DNA from: Endobugula sp965214375
Lineage (GTDB): Bacteria > Pseudomonadota > Gammaproteobacteria > Pseudomonadales > Cellvibrionaceae
Assembly: GCA_965214375.1 (NCBI GenBank)
Contig: OZ243947.1
Coordinates: forward strand, 372,001-436,000
Length of the DNA stretch: 64,000 bases
Direction: 5' to 3'
A program made the position numbers and the translations under genes. Of the stretch, positions 8,686 through 17,747 are shown piece by piece. Numbering within the stretch: position 1 is the first letter of the stretch; each line of letters starts with the position of its first letter. The notes beneath the pieces were generated by a model, which was given only the letters and a program-made list of their open reading frames with translations, was not told the origin of the DNA and ran no database searches.

Positions 8686-10113
8686 ATGATTTTACCTGTT
8701 ATTTTGTCTGGTGGTTCGGGTACACGCCTGTGGCCCTATTCACGCTCACTTTATCCCAAACAATTTTTACCCTTGGTTTCAGAAGAAACCATGCTACAAA
8801 GCACTATCACGCGTTTGCTTGCATTTGAGAACAAGGAAACACTCATTGGCTCCCCATTGGTGATATGCAACGAAGAACATCGGTTTATGGTGGCCGAACA
8901 ACTACGTGCTCTCGATATTAAACCTCAAGATATTATTCTCGAACCCTTCGGTAGAAATACTGCCCCCGCTATTGCGCTCGCAGCACTGGCACACCCAGAT
9001 GCGCTACTGATGGTATTGCCGGCTGATCATGTTATTCAAGATATTGACGCGTTTGAAAAAGCCGTAAGAACCGCGGAAATAGAGGCTCAAGACGACCAAC
9101 TGGTTACTTTTGGTATTGTTCCAACAAATCCTGAAACAGGTTACGGCTATGTAAAAACCGGTGCGCTTCGCTCCAGTGGTGCGGCTGAGGTGCAAGAATT
9201 TGTAGAGAAGCCAGATTTGGAAACAGCAGAAAAATATTTATCGTCAGAAAACTATTTATGGAATAGCGGCATGTTTTTATTTAAATCATCCCGTTATCTC
9301 AAAGAATTGGAAGTCCACAACCCCGACATTATTGCCGTCTGTCAGGCAGCTCTCGCTAAAGCGAAAAAAGATCTTGATTTCATTCGTATTGATGCACAAG
9401 AATTCGAAAAATGCCCTGACGACTCTATTGATTATGCCGTCATGGAGAAAACATCCTCTGCTGTCGTTGTTCCAATTGATGCAAAATGGAATGATGTTGG
9501 CTCTTGGTCTGCCCTTTGGGAGGTTTCACCTCAGGATCAAGATGGCAATGTACTTAAAAAAGGCAATGGTGATGTTATAACGCTGGACTCTACAGACTGC
9601 TATATTCAGGCAGAGCATAAATTAATTGCCACTATAGGGCTAAAAAGCGCCGTTATTGTGGAGACAGATGATGCCATAATGGTAGCTGATAAAAATTGTG
9701 TGCAAGATGTTAAAACTATTGTTAAACAATTAATGGAAGAGAATCGCAGTGAGGTGAACCTACACCGTAAAGTCTACCGTCCGTGGGGATATTACGATTC
9801 TATTGATGCCGGTGAACGTTTTCAGGTCAAACGCATCGTCGTCAACCCAGGCGCGCAGTTGTCATTACAAATGCATCATCATCGCGCCGAACATTGGATT
9901 GTTGTTCAGGGAACCGCCGAAGTTCGCTGTGGTGAGAAAACGATGTTGCTCAGTGAAAATCAGTCAACCTATATACCATTAGGTGAGGTACACCAACTAG
10001 CAAATCCTGGTAAGTTCCCTTTGGAAATGATTGAAGTACAATCCGGCTCCTATCTTGGGGAAGATGACATAGTGCGGTTTGAAGATATCTATGGAAGAAC
10101 AGATAAGAAATAA
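8686..10113 (+). CDS. manC: Mannose-1-phosphate guanylyltransferase / mannose-6-phosphate isomerase
   Basis: Bifunctional type II PMI/GMP enzyme (AlgA/ManC/CpsB family, 475 aa) that converts fructose-6-P to mannose-6-P and makes GDP-mannose for surface polysaccharide. The N-terminal nucleotidyltransferase domain shows GGSGTRLWPYSR...PKQF at the start, and VEKP near residue 174. The C-terminal cupin isomerase domain shows RFQVKRIVVNPG and the metal-binding QMHHHRAEHW. The length is normal for the fused family. No other polysaccharide genes are adjacent, so the final product cannot be told. It converges with the DUF2802 gene, three bases away. The 98 bp upstream probably carry its own promoter. 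The manC symbol is used generically. Confidence 0.92.
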   Translation: MILPVILSGGSGTRLWPYSRSLYPKQFLPLVSEETMLQSTITRLLAFENKETLIGSPLVICNEEHRFMVAEQLRALDIKPQDIILEPFGRNTAPAIALAALAHPDALLMVLPADHVIQDIDAFEKAVRTAEIEAQDDQLVTFGIVPTNPETGYGYVKTGALRSSGAAEVQEFVEKPDLETAEKYLSSENYLWNSGMFLFKSSRYLKELEVHNPDIIAVCQAALAKAKKDLDFIRIDAQEFEKCPDDSIDYAVMEKTSSAVVVPIDAKWNDVGSWSALWEVSPQDQDGNVLKKGNGDVITLDSTDCYIQAEHKLIATIGLKSAVIVETDDAIMVADKNCVQDVKTIVKQLMEENRSEVNLHRKVYRPWGYYDSIDAGERFQVKRIVVNPGAQLSLQMHHHRAEHWIVVQGTAEVRCGEKTMLLSENQSTYIPLGEVHQLANPGKFPLEMIEVQSGSYLGEDDIVRFEDIYGRTDKK

Positions 10114-10116
10114 GGT

Positions 10117-10542
10117 CTACTTCGATATTGCATTAATCAGCGATACTTCACTATAGGATAAACCACTACGGCGAGCAGTTTCTTCGACACTATAGCCTTG
10201 ATGAAGTAATTGACGGCTAACTTCGTGGGCATCCGCTTTTCCAGCCGCCAATGGATTTTCAATCACTCGTAATGATGGCGACCCTGTTGTCTTTTGTTGA
10301 GAAGTATGAATCTTTTTCTCAAGTTGAATAAGTTGTTGTCCCATACCAATAGCACTGTTGTTTGCTACAGATAATTCATGCTGTAATCGATCAATTTTTT
10401 TTTGCAAATGATGCGACTGCCGAGAATTTACCCATACAACAGATAAAGTAAAGACTAAAACAACACTAAACAACACAAGCTCATTGGCATACATCCCATT
10501 TTTAAACGTGAGTATACTTGCAAGATTAACATTGGTAACCAT
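10117..10542 (-). CDS. DUF2802 membrane protein at end of chemotaxis operon
   Basis: The 141-aa product has an N-terminal transmembrane helix (about residues 20-40), a coiled coil (HHLQKKIDRLQHELSVAN) and a C-terminal helix-turn-helix-like segment (GYSVEETARRSGLSYSEVSLI). This layout is typical of DUF2802 proteins, which close the cheA-cheW operon in Pseudomonas. The true start may be the internal ATG at residue 17. It is the last gene of the long minus-strand flagellar/chemotaxis run, 12 bp after cheW. Its role is not known; context suggests motility or polar organisation. Confidence 0.75.
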   Translation of the reverse strand: MVTNVNLASILTFKNGMYANELVLFSVVLVFTLSVVWVNSRQSHHLQKKIDRLQHELSVANNSAIGMGQQLIQLEKKIHTSQQKTTGSPSLRVIENPLAAGKADAHEVSRQLLHQGYSVEETARRSGLSYSEVSLINAISK

Positions 10543-10554
10543 AATTACATCTTT

Positions 10555-11040
10555 TTAAACGTCTTGAAGTTCAGCCCATTCGGAATCGGTTAATAGCTTA
10601 TCCAACTCAATCAAAATGAGTAACTCTTCGTTTTTATGGCAAACACCTTGAATAAATTTTGCACTTTCATCATTGCCAACATTAGGTGCTGTCTCAATTT
10701 CCGATGGTCGTAAATAAACGACTTCTGCCACACTATCAACCAAGATACCAATGACATGGCTATCTGCTTCAATAATGACAATACGTGTATTTTCTGTAAG
10801 CTCTCCTGGCTCTAAACCAAAGCGATGACGAGTGTCAATAACAGTAACAACGTTACCGCGCAGGTTAATGATACCCAGAACATAGGCCGGCGCTCCGGGA
10901 ACGGGAGCAATTTCAGAGTGTCTTAGCACCTCTTGAACCTGCATAACATTAACACCGTAGGTTTCACCCGACAAACGGAATGTTACCCACTGAAGTACAG
11001 TGTCATCACTGGTTTTGGTTTGTGCCGCATTGCTCGCCAT
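10555..11040 (-). CDS. cheW: Chemotaxis coupling protein CheW
   Basis: Cytosolic adaptor that links chemoreceptors to the CheA kinase in the polar array. The single CheW-like SH3-type domain spans nearly the whole 161-aa product, with QWVTFRLSGETYGVNVMQVQEVLR, the receptor-binding NLRGNVVTVIDTRHRFG motif, and GILVDSVAEVVYL. The start at 11040 is supported by GAGG seven bases upstream. It lies after parP in the usual Pseudomonas/Vibrio order (parC-parP-cheW). The 103 bp between parP and cheW show no clear terminator, so co-transcription is likely. Confidence 0.95.
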   Translation of the reverse strand: MASNAAQTKTSDDTVLQWVTFRLSGETYGVNVMQVQEVLRHSEIAPVPGAPAYVLGIINLRGNVVTVIDTRHRFGLEPGELTENTRIVIIEADSHVIGILVDSVAEVVYLRPSEIETAPNVGNDESAKFIQGVCHKNEELLILIELDKLLTDSEWAELQDV

Positions 11041-11143
11041 CTATCAATCCTCTAATAACTTAGTTATCTCTATTCACTATAGTTAAAGCTGGCACCTCTG
11101 CCAGCGATTTCCACAAAAAATCATGAAAATTTTCGCTTATGAC

Positions 11144-11905
11144 CTATTGCTGACGTTGTAATACACCAGCGAATGTAGGAATATCCAAAAGAACACAAAG
11201 GTGATCTTTCAGTGTGCCAGCAACCCATTGACGCTGCTGACGGTTCTTGCGCCATTTGATCGTATTTGGGTCAATCGTTACTGGCTGATACATGCTATCA
11301 ATCGCCAAGCCCCAGCCTGAATCATTGATAGGTAAACAATAGTGATACTGCTTAACCTCGGTTTCTTTATAGCTCTCAGGCATAATAAATAGCTCTGTAT
11401 CCACTATTTTTATATTTCCTATTAGTGTTTTTTTAAGTCCCATACACCACTTTGGCTGCTCAAAAAGTGGGGTGAGTTTATCGTCCAGAGGATAAATACC
11501 ATCCAGAGCTCTCAGTGGAAGTGCAAGATGAACCCCTCTTACGGTTACCAAGAGAACATCAAACGGTTTTTGAGCCCATTCAGGGCGTCCGTTATCATTC
11601 CATAAATATGGTAACGGGTGAGATTGTGCTTGATGGTTAACGGGTTCCTCGATAACGGCAGGCACAGTATGGGTAATGAGTGATGAATCCAGAATATCCT
11701 CAGGTACAGGAGCAAGATTCTTTAGCAGGCTTTGTAGTTGCTCTTTTTGCCACTTTTGTAATGATGGGTTAACCTCTAGTGGTTCTTGTTCTGCGACAGA
11801 GACCTCAGGCGTTGGCTCATTCAGTACAGCCAATTCGTGATCATCCAGCAAGTCATCAAAATAACCTTGTAGTTGTTGTTGAGGGCGTTTTATGGACATA
11901 TTCAT
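11144..11905 (-). CDS. parP: ParP, CheW-domain partner of ParC for polar array placement
   Basis: The 253-aa product has a variable N-terminal half (acidic and proline-rich, starting MSIKRPQQQLQGYFDDLLDD) and a C-terminal CheW-like domain (about residues 110-250, with FDVLLVTVRGVHLALPLRALDGIYPL and WGLAIDSMYQPVTI). This matches ParP, which in Vibrio binds the ParC ATPase and inserts into CheA arrays through its array-integration domain, so that arrays stay at the cell pole. Its place between the parA-like gene and cheW fits. It starts one base after the parC stop, so the two are probably translated together. The ParP assignment rests on domain and synteny. Confidence 0.8.
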   Translation of the reverse strand: MNMSIKRPQQQLQGYFDDLLDDHELAVLNEPTPEVSVAEQEPLEVNPSLQKWQKEQLQSLLKNLAPVPEDILDSSLITHTVPAVIEEPVNHQAQSHPLPYLWNDNGRPEWAQKPFDVLLVTVRGVHLALPLRALDGIYPLDDKLTPLFEQPKWCMGLKKTLIGNIKIVDTELFIMPESYKETEVKQYHYCLPINDSGWGLAIDSMYQPVTIDPNTIKWRKNRQQRQWVAGTLKDHLCVLLDIPTFAGVLQRQQ

Positions 11906-11906
11906 A

Positions 11907-12761
11907 TCACAGTAACACTTTACGAGAGGGGCGATGGTGTGTTTTTCCTTGCTTTAAGCGCTCGTGTTGCTGTTTGTATAAGTGGTACTGCTCGGCAGAC
12001 TGCAATAGCCATTTATACAATTTACGGTACGCTTGTAGAACATGACTACGAGAATCCAGTAAATGCGGTGGCAACCCTTCTTTACTGGCATCACGTAAAC
12101 GCGTATCGACGGGTATTTTTTCTGGCCAAGTATTTAGTCCGTATTTAAAACGAATTTTTTGCAAGGATTCAACACATGCTTGTGTACGTTGATCATACAT
12201 GGTGGGCACAATAAGGTAATCCAGTTCGCGCTGTCTTGAATGGCCTAGCATACGCAATGTATGCACAATACGCTCCAGACCCTTAATGGCAAGATGTTCT
12301 GTTTGAACCGGAATTACCAGCCGGTTGCATGCGGCTAACGCATTAATTAGTAACACACCTAATACTGGCGGCGAATCGATTATCACCAGATCAAAATCAT
12401 CACGCAACTGCCCTACTGCCTTGGCAAGAACAAGTCCCAAACCTTCTCTGGTAATCGCTTTACGCTCCAGTGTTGCCAGTGCAGTTGATGCCTGTAATAA
12501 CACCATATTTTTAAATGATGTTGGTGTTAACAGCTGTGCAATAGACTCGACAGAAGTCGCCACACCCTCCTCAAACAAGGTAAAAGAACTTAATGGCGTA
12601 TTATCTGGATTGCCGCCAAAATAACAGGTTAATGAACCCTGCGGATCCAGATCAACCATCAGCACACGCTTACCCTCTTCAGCAGCTAAACCTGCCAAAG
12701 TCACGGTTGTGGTGGTTTTACCAACGCCACCTTTCTGATTAGCAATAGTCCACACTTGCAC
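11907..12761 (-). CDS. parC: ParC, ParA-type ATPase for chemotaxis array positioning
   Basis: The 284-aa product is a ParA/MinD family ATPase. It has a deviant Walker A, KGGVGKTT, at about residues 10-17, a switch I region with DLDPQGSLT, and Walker B DLVIIDSPPVLG. In the chemotaxis operon this protein (ParC in Vibrio, PA1462 in Pseudomonas) forms polar gradients that recruit ParP and chemotaxis arrays. It is distinct from chromosomal ParA: no parB follows, and the neighbours are motD and parP. The 168 bp upstream (12762-12929) separate it from motD and may hold a promoter. The frame is intact. Confidence 0.85.
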   Translation of the reverse strand: MQVWTIANQKGGVGKTTTTVTLAGLAAEEGKRVLMVDLDPQGSLTCYFGGNPDNTPLSSFTLFEEGVATSVESIAQLLTPTSFKNMVLLQASTALATLERKAITREGLGLVLAKAVGQLRDDFDLVIIDSPPVLGVLLINALAACNRLVIPVQTEHLAIKGLERIVHTLRMLGHSRQRELDYLIVPTMYDQRTQACVESLQKIRFKYGLNTWPEKIPVDTRLRDASKEGLPPHLLDSRSHVLQAYRKLYKWLLQSAEQYHLYKQQHERLKQGKTHHRPSRKVLL

Positions 12762-12929
12762 GATAGCCTTCCTGTTAATTCGTCATTTTTCAGTCACTGT
12801 TGATGTATGGTTAATATGAGGCAAATAACATGCCTTTCTTGACTGTATTTATTTTTTAGGGTTATTTCTTGGCAGGTCGGGATCACTAGAGAACAGATAC
12901 TCGACATTTTCTAAAATAACGGGTGGCAC

Positions 12930-13664
12930 CTAAGGTAAAGGTTGTTTAGTGGCCTCGACAGGTTCTTTTAATCCCTGTAGTTGTTGTATCGGGCGGTATC
13001 GCGGATGTTTACCGATCATCAATGAAATACGACGATTCTGAGCTCTTCCTTGTTTGGTGGTATTATTTGTGATGGGCTGATATTCACCATATCCTACAGC
13101 CGCCAGACGCGAGGGCTGAATACCATAAACAACCAGTAACTTAACAACGGCCGCCGCACGTGCACTCGACAATTCCCAATTACTGGGATGTCGTACGGTA
13201 TTGATCGCAATATTGTCGGCAAAGCCTTCAACCTGTATAGCGTATTCATTATCGATAAATGCGACCGAGATATCTTTAAGAATGGCACTTGCTTGTTCAC
13301 TTAATTCAACACTGCCAGAGTCAAATACGATGCGATTATTTAATGATATTTCCAACCATAATTCGTTTTTTTGAACCGTAATATCACCGGTATTAATTTC
13401 TTGCTGGAGCACTTCAGAAAGTTTTTTTTGCAGCAAAGATAATTCATCTCTAGTATTTTTTGTCGTTGTTTCTATAGTCTCTTGAGATGAAAACAATGCT
13501 TCCAACGTTGTTGATAATTGTTGATATTTCTCTTGATTAATATGAGATACTGAATACATAACAACAAAAAACGCGAATAACAATGTAACAAAGTCTGCAT
13601 AAGAAATCAGCCAACGTTCGTGACCTGTATTCATTTCATTATAACGACGCTTTCGTTTAATCAT
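12930..13664 (-). CDS. motD: Flagellar motor stator protein MotD
   Basis: MotB-family stator subunit (244 aa). A single transmembrane helix (about residues 20-40, WLISYADFVTLLFAFFVVMY) contains the proton-binding aspartate in YADF. A periplasmic linker and an OmpA-like peptidoglycan-binding domain follow (about 140-225, with VEGFADN, NWELSSARAAAVV and GYGEYQPI...NRRISL). MotC and MotD form the second stator set of Pseudomonas, which helps swarming and motion under load. The gene lies two bases after motC. Whether a motAB pair also exists cannot be seen here. Confidence 0.93.
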   Translation of the reverse strand: MIKRKRRYNEMNTGHERWLISYADFVTLLFAFFVVMYSVSHINQEKYQQLSTTLEALFSSQETIETTTKNTRDELSLLQKKLSEVLQQEINTGDITVQKNELWLEISLNNRIVFDSGSVELSEQASAILKDISVAFIDNEYAIQVEGFADNIAINTVRHPSNWELSSARAAAVVKLLVVYGIQPSRLAAVGYGEYQPITNNTTKQGRAQNRRISLMIGKHPRYRPIQQLQGLKEPVEATKQPLP

Positions 13665-13666
13665 AG

Positions 13667-14413
13667 TTAATCGAGATATGCTGACAATTTAAGTTCTATC
13701 GAACGAGGATTTTCACCTTCCGCAACATAAACACTACCTTCGATAATAAGCTCATGTAATTTAGATTGCGCATAGATATAGGATGTCAGCTTATTTGCTA
13801 TAGGGAGCAATAACAGATTAGCAACAGCAATACCGTAAATCGTCGCAACAAATGCAACAGCAATACCAAGACCTAACTCAGAAGGTTCATTGAGGTTGCG
13901 CATCACATAAATTAACCCCATAACGGCACCAATGATACCAATCGTTGGTGCATAACCTCCCATTGATGAATAAAAATTGGCAGCATCCAAATCTCTCTGC
14001 TCTGTTACCACTAAGTCCGTTTCAAGAACTCGCCGCAATGTCTGTGGAGAACCTTCATCAACCAATAACTGTAACGCTTTACGAATATAGGGGTCTTTTT
14101 CTGAAGAGACTTGGTTGTCTAGGCCTAATAAACCTTGACGACGAGATATTTTTGCCCAACTGGATACTTTCTTAATCGTGCTTTTCGGGTCTGTTTCTGG
14201 AGGAAAAAAAATCCAAGATAACAATTGCAAAGCTCTACGCAATGAATATAAAGGGGTTTGTAAAATAGCTGCACCGATAGTACCACCAAATACAATTAAT
14301 GCAGCAGGACCATTTAATAATTGTTGCCAGCTACCGCCCTCGAGAAAATTACCGCCCAGTAACGCTGCAAAAGCAATGGAAATACCCAAAAAACTGAAGA
14401 CGTCAATTTTCAT
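13667..14413 (-). CDS. motC: Flagellar motor stator protein MotC
   Basis: MotA-family stator subunit, 248 aa from the start MKIDVFSFLGISIAFAALLGG. Four membrane helices are visible: two at the N-terminus and two near residues 150-205 (YAPTIGIIGAVMGLIYVM and GIAVAFVATIYGIAVANLLLLP). The cytosolic loop contacts the FliG rotor. An upstream in-frame start at 14515 was rejected because it lies inside cheB and adds residues foreign to the family. It follows cheB by seven bases and precedes motD by two, so the three are transcribed together. Confidence 0.93.
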   Translation of the reverse strand: MKIDVFSFLGISIAFAALLGGNFLEGGSWQQLLNGPAALIVFGGTIGAAILQTPLYSLRRALQLLSWIFFPPETDPKSTIKKVSSWAKISRRQGLLGLDNQVSSEKDPYIRKALQLLVDEGSPQTLRRVLETDLVVTEQRDLDAANFYSSMGGYAPTIGIIGAVMGLIYVMRNLNEPSELGLGIAVAFVATIYGIAVANLLLLPIANKLTSYIYAQSKLHELIIEGSVYVAEGENPRSIELKLSAYLD

Positions 14414-14420
14414 CAGACCA

Positions 14421-15483
14421 TTACCAGCCAGAGAGATGTTTTGCCATACTATCAAGAGATAACGAGGCATTAGATAAATTAGCTTTATCAATCGCCATTG
14501 GCATCCCGTAAACAACGCAACTTTCTTGAGTTTGAGTCCACATTGTTGCTTCTTGATCTTTTAGTAAGCGAGCACCGTCACAACCGTCTGTACCCATACC
14601 AGTCAATACAATTGCCAGCGTACTTTTACCGTAAGTATTGGAAAGAGAAGCAAGACTGACATCGACACTAGGCCGATAATTAACAACAGCCGCAGAATCA
14701 ATAATTCGTATTTTTTTATTATTATTTTTGTCAATAATCAATTGCCGACCACCTGGCGCTAACAATACCTGACCAGCTTGTAGAGTATCACCATCTTCGG
14801 CTTCTTTAACTGATAACTGACATTGTTTGTCTAACCTATCAGAAAAAGCCCTTGTAAAGTTTTCAGGCATATGTTGAATTAATAATAATAGGGAAAGGAA
14901 AATTTCCGGGTATATTTTTCAGCAATTTAGCCAGTGCCGCAGGACCACCGGTAGACGCACCAATAGCCACAATTTTTGGTGCAATATTTTTTTCTATGGT
15001 CGTTTTTTTGGGGGCATATTCTTTTTTGATATCCGGTACTTTTTTATCCACGTCTTGTATCGATGATTGTTTGGCTTTTAATAAGGCGCTCTTGCCTAAT
15101 ACCAAAATAGTGTCCCATAATTGCTTTTTAATATTAGTTCCTTTACCTAATATTTCTGCAAAATTTTTCGTCATAAAATCAGCAGCACCCGCTGCCAGCG
15201 CATCAATAGTAATTTTGGCACCCTGATAGGTCATCGATGAAAGCATAAGTATAGGCAAAGGATTTTCAGCCATAATGACACGAACGGCACTGACTCCATC
15301 CAACATCGGCATCTCGTAGTCCATAGTCACTACGTCGGGATTCAATTGTTTGACCTTATCGACGGCTTCCTGACCATTACTAGCCACACCAACAACACTA
15401 AGCTGATGGTGCTCGCTAATAATTTCTGTCAATATCCGTTGAAAAAATTGTGAATCGTCAACAATAAGTATATTAAGAGGCAT
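14421..15483 (-). pseudogene. cheB: Chemotaxis methylesterase CheB, one-base frameshift
   Basis: CheB is a response regulator that removes methyl groups from chemoreceptors. The N-terminal part (from 15483) has a receiver domain, with acidic DD at residues 9-10 and the phosphorylation site D55 in VVTMDYEMPM, a linker, and the start of the methylesterase domain with catalytic Ser in GASTGGPAAL. Near 14876-14885 the frame shifts. The stretch ATTATTATTAATTCAACAT has one extra A; removing it gives PIIIIQHMPENFT, which carries the catalytic His. The other frame (14870-14421) continues with the catalytic Asp in TGMGTDGCDGARLL and a normal end. All three catalytic residues are encoded but not in one frame. 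It could be a true pseudogene, a recent mutation or a sequencing error. The start at 15483 matches family length. Confidence 0.8.
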
Positions 15484-15499
15484 AATAATACAACAATAT

Positions 15500-17737
15500 T
15501 TATTGTGCTGAGATTGCGTACCTCTGCAACATACTAGGCACATCAAGAATTAATGCAATAGTACCATCACCTGTGATTGTTGCTCCGGCCATTCCCGGTG
15601 TACCGTTCAGCATTTTTCCAAGAGGCTTAATCACAACCTCTTCTTGTCCAATGAGCTGATCAACAACAAAACCCACTCGTTGGGTACCAACTGTTACTAT
15701 AACCACATGAGCTTCTTCCGGCTTCTCTTCATTAACAGCACCATTGACCAACCAGTTTTTAAGATGAAATACTGGTATCTCTTGCTCACGAATAGAAACG
15801 CATTCTTGACCATCAACGATGTTGGTCTTCTTGAGATCCATATGGAATATTTCATTAACGCTAACCAGTGGCAATGCAAATGCCTGAGCACCCAACATAA
15901 TCATCAGCGTTGGCATAATGGCCAATGTTAATGGCACTTTAATTAAAATTTCAGTTCCTCGCCCAAGCTCTGATTCAATTTCAATGGAACCGTTTAGCTG
16001 GGTAATCTTTGTCTTAACAACATCCATACCTACGCCACGCCCGGACACATCTGAAATTTCTTTTTTAGTCGAAAATCCAGGGGCAAAAATTAAGTTAAAC
16101 GCTTCTTTGTCTGGTAGACGTTGTGCGGCATCAGCATCCATTAAACCTTTTTCAACAGCAATATTTCTCAGTTTTTCCGCATCCATACCACCGCCGTCAT
16201 CAGTAATAGATAGTAGTATGTGATCACCTTCCTGCTGTGCAGCCAGAATTACTCTTCCTGTACGATCTTTGCCATTTTTCTCGCGCACATCAGGTGATTC
16301 AATGCCATGATCAACAGAATTTCTGACCAAGTGAACCAATGGGTCGGCAAGAGCCTCTACCAAGTTTTTATCCAAATCGGTTTCTTCACCCACAAGCTCA
16401 AGATTAATTTCTTTTTTAAGGTTTCTGGCAAGATCACGAACAACTCGAGGAAAACGACCAAAAACCTTTTTAATCGGTTGCATTCTTGTTTTCATCACCG
16501 ATGTTTGTACATCAGCCGTGACAACGTCAAGGTTAGCAACGGCCTTACCTAACGACTCGTCATTACTTTTATCACCCAATCGTACTAAGCGATTGCGTAC
16601 AAGAACCAACTCGCCGACCATATTCATAATATCGTCAAGCCGTTGAGTATCCACACGCACCGTGGTTTCAGCCGCAGGCGCAGCTTCTTTTGCGGCTGCA
16701 GGCGATGCAGCGGGTTTAGCTGGTGCGGCAGGCTTTTTAGGCGCTGCTGCCTTTGGTTCTGGTTTTTTCTCGGGCTTAGGTTCAGGTGTCGACTTAGGTT
16801 TAGGTGCAGGCGAGGAAGTCGCTGCACTCTTTTCAGGTGCTTTTGGTTTTTCCGGTTCACTAGATGTTGCTGAGGCAGCGACAACGCCAGGCCCTTTGCC
16901 TTTACCATGTAGCTGGTCGAGCAAATTTTCAAATTCATCATCGGTAATTAAATCACCACCGGCACCTGCTGCAGGTGCAGGACTGGCTGTTTTTTGTCCG
17001 CCACTGGCTTCCGGTGCTGCTTGTTCGGCAGCAGGCTGATCTGCAGTCTGGCCTTTTCCTGGGCCTTTGCCTTTACCATGTAGCTGGTCTAATAAATCTT
17101 CAAATTCATCTTCGGTAATTTCATTTCCACCAGCGGCAGGCGATGCTGATTGCGATGTTGCCTCGGCTTTCTTAGGTTCATCGCTAACCGCATCTACCAG
17201 TTGCTCAAATTCACCATCGGTAATTTCGTCACCCGCTTTTCCGACCACAGTCTTTTGCTGGGGTTCTTCTGCTGCTGATTCCGGCTCTGCTGTTTCCGTA
17301 ACTTCGGGACTCTCGAGTTCGGGTTCATTGGCATTATCTGCATGATCTTCACAGGCAACTAGCCTGCCTAAAGTCGCGATGAGTTCCGGGTCAGCAGGTT
17401 CTGGTTCCGTGCGTTGTTGTATTGATTCAAATTGCATGTTGACGGCATCTAGCGCCTGCAATACCACATCCATTAGTTCCGGTGTGACTGTGCGTTGACC
17501 ATTACGTAGTATATCAAACAGGTTTTCGGTTACATGGCAACATTCAACCATGGTATTGATTTGTAGGAAACCAGCACCACCTTTGACGGTATGAAAACCA
17601 CGAAAGATTGCGTTTAATAAGTCTTTATCATCCGGACGTTGCTCAAGGTCAACTAATTGCTCGGAAAGTTGCTCCAGAATTTCTCCGGCTTCAACAAGGA
17701 AGTCCTGTAATATTTCTTCATCTTCAGCGAAACTCAT
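15500..17737 (-). CDS. cheA: Chemotaxis sensor kinase CheA
   Basis: Histidine kinase that phosphorylates CheY and CheB according to receptor state (745 aa). Domains in order: HPt P1 with phospho-His49 in FRGFHTVKGGAGFL; a long acidic, Ala/Pro-rich linker (about 120-365) with three related ITxxEFExL motifs; the P3 dimerisation helices; the P4 ATPase with N box HLVRNSVDHGIE, G1 DDGGGMD and G2 GRGVGMD; and a P5 CheW-like regulatory domain to the end. The linker replaces a standard P2 domain and resembles the localisation region of polar CheA proteins. Upstream cheZ ends 11 bp away, so the genes form an operon. No lesions were seen. Confidence 0.97.
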   Translation of the reverse strand: MSFAEDEEILQDFLVEAGEILEQLSEQLVDLEQRPDDKDLLNAIFRGFHTVKGGAGFLQINTMVECCHVTENLFDILRNGQRTVTPELMDVVLQALDAVNMQFESIQQRTEPEPADPELIATLGRLVACEDHADNANEPELESPEVTETAEPESAAEEPQQKTVVGKAGDEITDGEFEQLVDAVSDEPKKAEATSQSASPAAGGNEITEDEFEDLLDQLHGKGKGPGKGQTADQPAAEQAAPEASGGQKTASPAPAAGAGGDLITDDEFENLLDQLHGKGKGPGVVAASATSSEPEKPKAPEKSAATSSPAPKPKSTPEPKPEKKPEPKAAAPKKPAAPAKPAASPAAAKEAAPAAETTVRVDTQRLDDIMNMVGELVLVRNRLVRLGDKSNDESLGKAVANLDVVTADVQTSVMKTRMQPIKKVFGRFPRVVRDLARNLKKEINLELVGEETDLDKNLVEALADPLVHLVRNSVDHGIESPDVREKNGKDRTGRVILAAQQEGDHILLSITDDGGGMDAEKLRNIAVEKGLMDADAAQRLPDKEAFNLIFAPGFSTKKEISDVSGRGVGMDVVKTKITQLNGSIEIESELGRGTEILIKVPLTLAIMPTLMIMLGAQAFALPLVSVNEIFHMDLKKTNIVDGQECVSIREQEIPVFHLKNWLVNGAVNEEKPEEAHVVIVTVGTQRVGFVVDQLIGQEEVVIKPLGKMLNGTPGMAGATITGDGTIALILDVPSMLQRYAISAQ
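16888..17231 (-). repeat. Triplicated ITxxEFExLLDQLHGKGKGPG motif in CheA linker
   Basis: Three copies of a protein motif lie in the CheA linker: EITDGEFEQLVDAV (about 17186-17231), EITEDEFEDLLDQLHGKGKGPG (about 17059-17122) and LITDDEFENLLDQLHGKGKGPG (16888-16951). The last two are nearly identical over 22 residues and also in DNA. Low-complexity Ala/Pro segments separate them. In polar chemotaxis systems the linker of CheA contains a localisation segment that contacts ParP, so these may be ParP docking motifs. That role is inferred from context. Confidence 0.7.
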
Positions 17738-17747
17738 TCAGCTCTCC

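Noticed and set aside
14421..15483. Separate receiver protein and separate methylesterase gene
   Set aside because: The junction splits the conserved QHMPENFT motif and the second part would start inside the catalytic domain without a ribosome site.
16888..17231. Short spaced DNA repeats resembling a CRISPR array
   Set aside because: Only three unequal copies, in frame inside cheA, and no cas genes.
16662..17345. Plus-strand open frames opposite the CheA linker
   Set aside because: They mirror the Ala/Pro/Lys-rich linker codons, are low in complexity and lack ribosome sites.
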